From a bacterium (lineage in GTDB: Bacteria; Patescibacteriota; UBA1384; XYA2-FULL-43-10; 1-14-0-10-43-13): a stretch of 5,442 nt of DNA. The stretch lies in NCBI GenBank assembly GCA_030649445.1, contig JAUSKR010000017.1:1-5442 (forward strand), in the 5' to 3' direction. The first letter of the stretch is position 1. Each line of letters starts with the position of its first letter. Positions 1 to 4,649 of the stretch are shown one piece after another. The notes below the pieces were generated by a model that was not told the DNA's origin, ran no database searches, and saw nothing but the letters and a program-made list of their open reading frames with translations. The position numbers and the translations under genes are program-made.

Positions 1-31
1 GGTTCGCTGTCGAACCGCACCGGCGCCCCCC
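1..31 (-). ncRNA. ssrA: 5' end of tmRNA (ssrA), remainder outside the window
   Basis: Read on the minus strand, the window edge gives a G-run start (GGGGGGCGCC) and then GGTGCGGTTCGACAGCGAAC. tmRNAs begin with a GGGG(G)C acceptor-stem strand followed about 15 nt later by a conserved TTCGAC(A/G)G in the D-arm-like part of the tRNA-like domain; here the spacing is 15-17 nt depending on which G is the mature end. The copy is cut by the window, so the tag reading frame, pseudoknots and 3' tRNA half cannot be checked. tmRNA rescues stalled ribosomes and tags the peptide for ClpP-dependent degradation, which suits the neighbouring tig and clpP. The exact 5' base (29-31) is uncertain. Confidence 0.6.
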
Positions 32-33
32 AT

Positions 34-60
34 TGTATAAATTACTTTTTATTTCTTCAA
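34..60 (-). promoter_or_regulatory. Weak candidate promoter for the putative tmRNA
   Basis: On the minus strand TTGAAG (55-60) and TATACA (34-39) resemble -35 and -10 boxes, just before the G-run at 31. The spacer is only 15 nt, shorter than the usual 16-18, and the -35 box lies inside the end of the NIF3-like gene. Read-through from upstream followed by 5' processing is an equally good explanation. Confidence 0.28.
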
Positions 61-1011
61 TCTTGAGTGACGGATAAATCCCGAACACGGCACTATTTCG
101 ATGCCGGATTTTTCCAGTTTATCCATGATGATGTTCATGCCGAGAGAGTCGGATGCCATGTGGCCGGCTATTACTATATTAATGTAATGTTTGACTGCCT
201 CTTCGCGGTCCTGTTCGCGGACATGCATGGCGATCTCGGTGCCGATGCCAAAGTGGCTCATCCGCTCATAGATTTTCTCCGAACCAGATGTGCCGCCGGT
301 CATTCCGGAGACGACAATCTTGCCTGCCCGTGATCGCTCCGAGCCAGCGAAAATAACTGGACCGGCATTTTGCTTGGCACCTTCGGCGTATTCGGGAATT
401 TCTTTGAGCACTTCGAGAATCTCGCCGACAGTTTCCGGCTTCTTCTTGGTTAAATATTCGTCGACAAATTTCCAGACCGAATTGTCGGCCGGCGTGTGGA
501 TGTTCATCATCGGGATATCGAGAATTCTGGCTGTATCGGCCGATTGATAATGGTTCGCGCCCGAAACACCTTGAGCAACTTGGCGCAGGCGGTCTTCAAG
601 AATTTTCTCGGCAATACTCGCCGGCACGCCGGCTTTTTCCATTACCTCTGTCTGGATATCCATGACTTCGTGAAGATTGGTCAGGGATTTTCCCTCCGGA
701 TGGTGAGCAATAATTAAATCGATCTTCTTGCCAGATTTGTTTAGTTCATTTGCCAGCAGAACCTCGGCTGAATCGATATCGATGCCGACCAAAACCCGCT
801 TCACTTCCCTTTTCAGATCGCCGTATTGAATACCGGAATCAGAATAAGGATTGTCAAGTTTCGACTGGTCAAAATCAGCTTTTTTCTTCGCCGGTAGGTC
901 AGCAAAATCTTCTTTGCGCTTCTTCAAAATTTTGGCAACCTTTGCCTGTCCCCGCGGATCATTATCGATACCGGTTTGAACGGCCAGCTCAAATATTTCA
1001 GCAATATTCAT
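49..1011 (-). CDS. NIF3/DUF34-family dinuclear metal-binding protein
   Basis: This 320-aa protein belongs to the NIF3-like family (E. coli YbgI, often labelled GTP cyclohydrolase 1 type 2 homologue), whose members bind two metal ions but have no agreed function. The metal-site pattern can be read directly: HHP at 103-105 (two His), HTPADN with D176, and GHMASD with H284 and D288. In YbgI-like proteins the last position is usually Glu (HxxxE), so Asp is a conservative change. The core starts with VLVGIDID at about 73, preceded by a Lys/Asp-rich extension of some 70 residues (for example KILKKRKEDF) that is longer than in short NIF3 proteins. The ATG has GAGAGG only 4 nt upstream. It sits between clpP and the putative tmRNA, with its TAA about 17 nt from the latter. 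The family call is confident; its biological role is unknown. Confidence 0.88.
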   Translation of the reverse strand: MNIAEIFELAVQTGIDNDPRGQAKVAKILKKRKEDFADLPAKKKADFDQSKLDNPYSDSGIQYGDLKREVKRVLVGIDIDSAEVLLANELNKSGKKIDLIIAHHPEGKSLTNLHEVMDIQTEVMEKAGVPASIAEKILEDRLRQVAQGVSGANHYQSADTARILDIPMMNIHTPADNSVWKFVDEYLTKKKPETVGEILEVLKEIPEYAEGAKQNAGPVIFAGSERSRAGKIVVSGMTGGTSGSEKIYERMSHFGIGTEIAMHVREQDREEAVKHYINIVIAGHMASDSLGMNIIMDKLEKSGIEIVPCSGFIRHSRLKK

Positions 1012-1021
1012 TATTCCTCTC

Positions 1022-1079
1022 TGTCATCCTGAACGAAGTGAAGGATCTCAGAGATTCTTCGTTAACACTCAGAATGACA
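1022..1079. repeat. Palindromic interspersed repeat (TGTCAT...ATGACA type) in the clpP-NIF3 spacer
   Basis: The 58-nt unit starts TGTCATCCTGA (1022-1032) and ends TCAGAATGACA (1069-1079), reverse complements at 10 of 11 positions. Inside, AACGAAG (1032-1038) pairs with CTTCGTT (1057-1063), and AAGGATCTC pairs with GAGATTCTT around one central base (1041-1059) at 8 of 9 positions. As RNA it would fold into a long hairpin ending directly at the Shine-Dalgarno of the NIF3-like gene (1016-1021). There is no T-run, so it is not a typical intrinsic terminator. Repeats of this wording recur in many bacterial genomes; copy number here is unknown. Confidence 0.8.
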
Positions 1080-1084
1080 ATTCT

Positions 1085-1132
1085 ATAATTGAAAATTAAT
1101 TGATAATTGAAAATTGATACTTGATAATTTGA
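1085..1132. repeat. AT-rich direct repeats downstream of clpP
   Basis: ATAATTGAAAATT occurs at 1085-1097 and again at 1103-1115 (period 18), followed by a shortened relative TTGATAATTTGA at 1121-1132. The stretch is non-coding and almost free of G and C. It fills the part of the spacer between the clpP stop and the palindromic repeat. Confidence 0.65.
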
Positions 1133-1135
1133 GGG

Positions 1136-1714
1136 TTATTTAATAACCCGATCTATGATTCCATATTTGACCGCTTCTTCGGCTCGCATATAGAAATCAC
1201 GGTCGGTATCCTGGGCAATTTTTGCCAGAGATTGGCCGGTATTTTTGGCTAAAATCTTGTTCATCTCGTCTCTTACTTTGAGAATTTCTTCGGCCTGAAT
1301 TTTGATATCGGCGGCCTGACCTTGTGTCCCGCCCATCGGCTGGTGGATCAGAATTCTCGAATTTGGCAAAGATATTCTCTTGCCCTTTTCACCGCCGGCC
1401 AGCAAAAACGCTGCCATACTTGCCGCCATGCCGACGCAAATCGTCGAGACAGCGGGCTTGACGTATTGCATCGTGTCATAAATCGCCATGCCGGAGTAAA
1501 CGCTGCCGCCGGGCGAATTGACATACATAACGATCTCTTTTTTGCTGTCCTCAGCTTCGAGGAATAATAACTGGGCAATGACCAAATTGGCGACATCATC
1601 ATCAATCGGCCCGCCGAGAAAGACAATCCGGTCTTTCAAAAGACGCGAATAAATATCGTAAGCACGTTCGCCACCGATCGTTTTTTCGATAACTGTAGGA
1701 ATTAAATAACTCAT
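1136..1714 (-). CDS. clpP: ATP-dependent Clp protease proteolytic subunit
   Basis: ClpP is the serine-protease chamber that degrades unfolded or tagged proteins, including tmRNA-tagged ones, when capped by an AAA+ unfoldase such as ClpX. The 192-aa sequence has the full catalytic triad in family context: S99 in GMAASMAAF, H124 in ILIHQPMGG and D173 in DTDRDFYM. The YVNSPGGSV segment (65-73) forms the oxyanion-hole region. The N-terminus SYLIPTVIEKT is close to a mature ClpP N-terminus with little or no propeptide. The ATG at 1714 has AAGGAG with only 3 nt spacing, and that Shine-Dalgarno can pair with a CTCCT just upstream. It lies downstream of trigger factor; no clpX follows within the window, so the partner unfoldase must be elsewhere. 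The stop is TAA. Confidence 0.97.
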   Translation of the reverse strand: MSYLIPTVIEKTIGGERAYDIYSRLLKDRIVFLGGPIDDDVANLVIAQLLFLEAEDSKKEIVMYVNSPGGSVYSGMAIYDTMQYVKPAVSTICVGMAASMAAFLLAGGEKGKRISLPNSRILIHQPMGGTQGQAADIKIQAEEILKVRDEMNKILAKNTGQSLAKIAQDTDRDFYMRAEEAVKYGIIDRVIK

Positions 1715-1717
1715 ATA

Positions 1718-1730
1718 CTCCTTTCAGGAG
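1718..1730 (-). promoter_or_regulatory. clpP ribosome-binding site within a short inverted repeat
   Basis: On the minus strand CTCCT, three loop bases GAA, then AGGAG lie immediately before TATATG of clpP. The second arm is the Shine-Dalgarno and the first arm is its exact complement, so a 5-bp hairpin could mask the ribosome-binding site. The stem is short; chance is possible. Confidence 0.5.
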
Positions 1731-1757
1731 AATTTAAAATTTAAGAATTTAAAATTT
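1730..1757. repeat. AT-rich 15-nt-period direct repeat upstream of clpP
   Basis: GAATTTAAAATTT occurs at 1730-1742 and 1745-1757. The rest of the 124-nt tig-clpP spacer, up to 1838, is similarly AT-rich (further TTAAATTTTCAAA-like words) with no gene, no GC-rich hairpin and no promoter I would trust. The transcript probably runs through it from tig to clpP. Confidence 0.6.
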
Positions 1758-1838
1758 TCAAACAAACTTAAATGCTTAAATTTTCAAATATTTAAACATT
1801 TATTATTGATTATTGTTTTTATATTTTAAATTGAAAAT

Positions 1839-3038
1839 TTACGAAGTCAATTTATCTACTAAATGCTGGATGGCCAGCTTGCCAGCATCAGGATTGTGGT
1901 GGTCAATTTTCTGCTCCTCGATTATCTTGCCGAGCAGAAGACCGACTTTGATATTTTTGACGGCCGCATCACGCATTTCCTTGCGCATATCAGCTTCGGT
2001 TTTTTTCATCCCGGATAAATATGTTTCAAAATTGACACCCATTTTCTGCATCTGGGCCCGGTAATCAGTCACCATCCGGTCAATTTCTTTTTCCGTCATT
2101 TCATCAGGAATATCGGCTTTGACTAGCGGCAGAATTTTATCCAAGACTTTTTGCTCAAGATCGTTATCATTCTTTTGCTCGTACTCCAGCGCTAGATTAC
2201 TTTCAATGGCTTTTTTCAATTCGACGACAGTTTTGTGGCCAAAATCAGCCGCAAAAGTGTCGTCAACTGCCGGTAAATTGACTTCTTTCAATTCGAGCAA
2301 TTCGACATCAAAGTCGGCTTCTTTGCCAGCCAAATTCTTGGCGTGATAATCTTTTGGAAATTTTATTTTAAAAGACCTTTTCTCGCCCTTTTTCATCCCG
2401 ACAACTTCTTCTTCAAAACCGGGAATAAGGGTTTTTTCACCAAGTACGACCGGATGATGCTTTGAACTCATGCCATCAATTTTGACATACTTGACCGAAC
2501 CATCGAAATTAATTTCGGCCAAATCGCCCATTTTGGCCGGCCGGTCAACAGCGGTGAAGCTGGCTTTTTGCTTCTGCAAATTATCGAGAATTTTCTGGAC
2601 GTCGTCAGTTTTGACAGCTTCTTTAGCCGATTTGTCGACTTTTAATTTCGAATAATCGCCCAGAACTATTTCCGGTAAAACTGTGAATTCGGCCTCATAT
2701 TCGAAACCATTTTTGATTTCCTCGACTGTCTCGCCATAGTTCGGATACTGATTGATTTTAATGGCCGGAGCTGAGATCGGGTTGAGTTTTTCTTGCACGA
2801 GAGCTTTTTGATAACTTTCGTTGACGGCATCGTCAAGAGCGTGCGACAAAATCCGCGTGACACCGAGGTTTGATTCGACCAGTGCCCGCGGCGCTTTGCC
2901 GGGACGGAAACCCTGAAGCGTCACGCTCGGCGATAAGTGATGATAAGCATGATCAAAATATTTAATCATCTCCCCCGGCTCAAATGTCACAACCAGTTTA
3001 ACTTTGCTTTGTTTTAATTTGTCGACTTTTGTCTGCAT
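1839..3038 (-). CDS. tig: Trigger factor (ribosome-associated chaperone and peptidyl-prolyl isomerase)
   Basis: Trigger factor docks at the ribosomal exit tunnel and shields nascent chains. Three regions can be seen in 399 residues. The N-terminal ribosome-binding domain (about 1-125) carries the docking loop GFRPGKAP at 43-50. An FKBP-type PPIase domain (about 165-253) includes the LIPGFEEEVVGMKKGE segment. A charged, mostly helical C-terminal chaperone domain follows from about 256, including a DIPDEMTEKEIDRMV segment (309-323). Length is slightly below the 432 aa of the E. coli protein, with all domains kept. The ATG at 3038 has AGGA about 6 nt upstream and gives a sensible N-terminus. It is followed 124 nt later by clpP, a common bacterial pairing. 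A sigma70-like promoter with extended -10 lies about 145 nt upstream, and the leader between them holds a palindromic repeat. Confidence 0.95.
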   Translation of the reverse strand: MQTKVDKLKQSKVKLVVTFEPGEMIKYFDHAYHHLSPSVTLQGFRPGKAPRALVESNLGVTRILSHALDDAVNESYQKALVQEKLNPISAPAIKINQYPNYGETVEEIKNGFEYEAEFTVLPEIVLGDYSKLKVDKSAKEAVKTDDVQKILDNLQKQKASFTAVDRPAKMGDLAEINFDGSVKYVKIDGMSSKHHPVVLGEKTLIPGFEEEVVGMKKGEKRSFKIKFPKDYHAKNLAGKEADFDVELLELKEVNLPAVDDTFAADFGHKTVVELKKAIESNLALEYEQKNDNDLEQKVLDKILPLVKADIPDEMTEKEIDRMVTDYRAQMQKMGVNFETYLSGMKKTEADMRKEMRDAAVKNIKVGLLLGKIIEEQKIDHHNPDAGKLAIQHLVDKLTS

Positions 3039-3071
3039 TTATTTCCTAAATTATTAATTGGCTTTCTCTTG

Positions 3072-3159
3072 TTGTCATCTCGAGCGAAGCAACGCGGAGT
3101 CGAGAGATCTTGTATCAAGATTTCTCCAACCTCGACGCACCGAGGGGTCGAAATGACAA
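3072..3159. repeat. 88-nt palindromic interspersed repeat in the trigger factor leader
   Basis: The ends TTGTCATCTCGA (3072-3083) and TCGAAATGACAA (3148-3159) are reverse complements at 11 of 12 positions. The centre, GAGAGATCTTG (3102-3112), TAT, CAAGATTTCTC (3116-3126), forms a second stem with 10 of 11 pairs. The flanks between these stems (GAGCGAAGCAACGCGGAGTCGA and the matching right side) pair only partly. The outer words and the GCGAAG...AGAGAT order resemble the repeat at 1022-1079, so both seem to be one family. It lies between a promoter-like site (3183-3211) and the trigger factor start codon, so it should be transcribed into the tig leader. Confidence 0.8.
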
Positions 3160-3182
3160 GATAATTTAGTTTTAACTGTGCC

Positions 3183-3211
3183 ATCGTATCACAAAATACG
3201 CTCAATCTCAA
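3183..3211 (-). promoter_or_regulatory. Sigma70-type promoter for tig (and probably clpP)
   Basis: On the minus strand TTGAGA (3206-3211; 5 of 6 to TTGACA) is followed after exactly 17 nt by TACGAT (3183-3188; 4 of 6 to TATAAT), with TGA just before it forming an extended -10 TGn. This lies after the pfkB stop and would start transcription near 3176, giving a leader of about 140 nt that contains the palindromic repeat. Confidence 0.5.
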
Positions 3212-3236
3212 ATTGAATTACATTTATTAAGAATAT

Positions 3237-4208
3237 TTATTGCTCGATTTGACTCTTAGAGAGCAGCCCTTTTTGGGCACCGACAGATTGAATGACAGAG
3301 TTCGAATTTTTGATGCCCCATTTCAGCGCTTCGCGGATGAGATCGGGGTCAACTTTTTCTTTCATATCGCAGTCAATCAGCCGGCCAAGAAAACCAGAGG
3401 CAAAGGCGTCGCCGGCGCCAGTCGCATCAACACGTCGAATCCTCTGGTCAGCGGTAATGTCATAAAATTCAGTCCCGTCATAAGCTTTGGCGCCTTCTTT
3501 GCCGTTGGTGACGACAACTATTTTTGCACCGAGATGACGCAGACGTTTCATCGCTTCTTCGGTTCGAGTCGCAATACTTGAATTGGTAAATTTAATTGCT
3601 TCTTCACGGTTCAGAAACAAGACCGAAGTGTTTTTGAGTAAATGCTGGAAATGACTGGCGCCCTGAGTAATTTGAAGCGATCCCGGATTCCAGGCAAAAA
3701 AGGAATTATTTTCCGCCACTTCTGCAACAATTCTTTTCTCAATCTCAGCCGTATTTTCGCCCAGAGGTGTGACAAAAAACCATTTTGATTTGAGGTTTTT
3801 TTTAATCTTTAAGTCCGAATAATCCCTTAGTCCGTGGTAAACAAAAATCGTCCGCTCACCCTCAATTGAGAAGATTACGGCAAAGCCGGTCTGAATTTTT
3901 TTCGAGATTGTCAGGCTATTTTGATCGACATTTTCTAGATTTAACCGCTCAATTACCTTGTCCTTCGGGGTATCATCGCCGACAACACCGGCGATGGCGG
4001 TTTTAAATCCTTGCCGGGCCAATCCGACCGCGGCATTGCAAGCCGAGCCGCCAATTTCGTATTGGACAGAATTAAGCGGAATCTTCTCGCCAAATTCAAA
4101 ACAAATCCCCCGCCCAGACCCAAAAGTCCGGTCATATTTAACATCCAAAGCCGGCTGGACAAAAACATCCTCCGTCGCATCTCCAATACATATTATGTCG
4201 TATTTCAT
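3237..4208 (-). CDS. PfkB-family carbohydrate kinase
   Basis: This 323-aa protein belongs to the ribokinase/PfkB family, which transfers the ATP gamma-phosphate to a sugar or nucleoside hydroxyl in the cytoplasm. Signature 1 is visible as GGSACNAAVGLARQG (53-67, substrate binding). Further motifs are NREEA (200-204, the N-x-x-E type magnesium motif), TNGKEGA (234-240) and signature 2, DATGAGDAF (261-269), with D267 as the expected catalytic base and the GAG as the anion hole. Length is normal for the family. The ATG at 4208 is supported by GGAGG 9 nt upstream, and that Shine-Dalgarno lies within the repeat bounding the endonuclease unit. Following the aldolase, a role on a sugar phosphate or in hexose/pentose entry to glycolysis is plausible, but ribokinase, fructokinase, 1- or 6-phosphofructokinase and nucleoside kinase remain possible. 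The stop is TAA; I see no clear intrinsic terminator after it. Confidence 0.93.
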   Translation of the reverse strand: MKYDIICIGDATEDVFVQPALDVKYDRTFGSGRGICFEFGEKIPLNSVQYEIGGSACNAAVGLARQGFKTAIAGVVGDDTPKDKVIERLNLENVDQNSLTISKKIQTGFAVIFSIEGERTIFVYHGLRDYSDLKIKKNLKSKWFFVTPLGENTAEIEKRIVAEVAENNSFFAWNPGSLQITQGASHFQHLLKNTSVLFLNREEAIKFTNSSIATRTEEAMKRLRHLGAKIVVVTNGKEGAKAYDGTEFYDITADQRIRRVDATGAGDAFASGFLGRLIDCDMKEKVDPDLIREALKWGIKNSNSVIQSVGAQKGLLSKSQIEQ

Positions 4209-4211
4209 AGT

Positions 4212-4251
4212 GTTCCCCCTCCTAAGTTAGGAGGGGCCAGGGGTGGTATGG
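4212..4251. repeat. Left inverted repeat of the endonuclease unit, with internal palindrome
   Basis: The repeat contains a near-perfect palindrome at 4216-4236: CCCCTCCTAA and TTAGGAGGGG around one central base. Its inner part encodes the endonuclease C-terminus HTTPGPS and the TAA (4227-4229), which falls inside the palindrome. Its outer part carries the pfkB Shine-Dalgarno. Confidence 0.85.
4215..4222 (-). promoter_or_regulatory. pfkB ribosome-binding site donated by the repeat
   Basis: The minus strand reads GGAGGGGG AACACT ATG: GGAGG is 9 nt from the pfkB start, which fixes the ATG at 4208. The same bases are the outer arm of the 4216-4236 palindrome, whose other arm (CCCCTCC) is a complementary anti-Shine-Dalgarno, so access may depend on the hairpin being open. 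Confidence 0.75.
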
Positions 4252-4613
4252 CCATTCAAATAGTCCACAAGCTTTGCCAAAACTCCTGCACAGTTATGAT
4301 TAATTTCTTCGTTTGTAAATCGCAAAACCTGAATTCCATGCAAATTTAAATTTTTGTCACGTAGAATGTCCTCGTCTCGACCTTTTTTAGTATAATGTGA
4401 ATTTCCGTCAACTTCTATAGCTAATCGGCAAGAAGGACAATAAAAATCAACGATATAATTATCAATTCCATACTGTCGCCGAAACTTAAACCCATCTAGT
4501 TGTTTATTCTTAAGCTTTGACCACAATATCTGCTCTGGTGAGGGCAGATTCCTCCGCAACCTTTGTCTTGTTTGCTTAATTACTGGATTATTATAAGGTC
4601 GGTATTTTTCCAT
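4227..4613 (-). CDS. DUF559 / Vsr-like endonuclease-domain protein
   Basis: This 128-aa protein has the DUF559 pattern related to very-short-patch-repair (Vsr) endonucleases of the PD-(D/E)XK nuclease fold. Visible motifs are an N-terminal LRRNLPSPEQILW segment (20-31), the YIVDFYCP strand with D56, the LAIEVDGNSHY strand with E67, D69 and H73 as candidate metal/catalytic residues, and the closing GIQVLRFTNEEI segment (93-104). The family is predicted to cut DNA; its biological role is poorly known. Both gene ends lie inside the flanking inverted repeats: the ATG is in the right copy, and the last eight residues (GHTTPGPS) plus the TAA are encoded by the left copy. A GGGGAGG Shine-Dalgarno core in the right repeat lies about 11 nt from the ATG. 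Hand-counted GC over 4261-4610 is about 36%; sampled neighbouring lines vary widely (about 27-52%), so base composition does not prove transfer. All expected motifs are present, so the protein looks intact. Confidence 0.88.
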   Translation of the reverse strand: MEKYRPYNNPVIKQTRQRLRRNLPSPEQILWSKLKNKQLDGFKFRRQYGIDNYIVDFYCPSCRLAIEVDGNSHYTKKGRDEDILRDKNLNLHGIQVLRFTNEEINHNCAGVLAKLVDYLNGHTTPGPS

Positions 4614-4649
4614 ACCCCACCTAACCTCCCCTAGCTTAAGGGAGGAAAC
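4610..4649. repeat. Right inverted repeat of the endonuclease unit, with internal palindrome
   Basis: It is the inverted counterpart of 4212-4251. The inner palindrome at 4625-4645 has arms CCTCCCCTA and TAAGGGAGG around GCT; in the minus-strand transcript all nine positions can pair if one G-U is allowed. It contains the endonuclease ATG (4611-4613) and its Shine-Dalgarno, and its outermost base overlaps the aldolase TAG. Confidence 0.85.

Larger units (their letters stand above)
4212..4649. mobile_element. Putative mobile unit: DUF559 endonuclease gene bounded by inverted repeats
   Basis: The endonuclease gene is bracketed by imperfect 40-nt inverted repeats (4212-4251 and 4610-4649) that match at 29 of 40 positions without gaps. 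The unit sits exactly between the aldolase stop codon and a point 3 nt before the pfkB start codon, so almost no other intergenic DNA is left. No transposase is encoded. I could not find a convincing target-site duplication; only short TATTT words occur on both sides (4201-4205, 4650-4654), and the left one is not adjacent to the repeat. Mobility is inferred from the architecture: it could be a nuclease-driven (homing-like) element or a non-autonomous unit moved by an enzyme encoded elsewhere. Confidence 0.55.

Noticed and set aside
1..31. 3' half of a plus-strand tRNA (GGTTCG resembles a T-arm)
   Set aside because: The following bases do not give a T-loop closed by a 5-bp stem and an acceptor strand before a CCA end, whereas the minus strand fits a tmRNA 5' end well.
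1022..1079. CRISPR repeat or intrinsic terminator
   Set aside because: Only two diverged copies of this palindrome occur 2 kb apart with genes between them, without regular spacers, and no T-run follows the hairpin on either strand.
750..1088. 112-aa plus-strand ORF
   Set aside because: It is antisense to the NIF3-like gene and ends in the palindromic repeat; the composition is that of a shadow frame.
1348..1626. 92-aa minus-strand ORF inside clpP
   Set aside because: It is a shifted frame of clpP, whose own frame has the complete catalytic triad; no frameshift is needed.
3014..3211. 65-aa minus-strand ORF overlapping the trigger factor start
   Set aside because: It is mostly the translation of the palindromic repeat (STPRC words occur twice) and overlaps the leader and start of tig in another frame; no domain or ribosome-binding site supports it.
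4216..4236. Intrinsic terminator between the endonuclease and pfkB
   Set aside because: The GC-rich hairpin is followed on the minus strand by GAACACTATG and not by a T-run, and it contains the pfkB SD; a translation-related role fits better.
4011..4349. 112-aa plus-strand ORF across the pfkB start and left repeat
   Set aside because: It is antisense to pfkB and the endonuclease, and its PPPKLGGARGG part is just the inverted repeat translated from the other strand.
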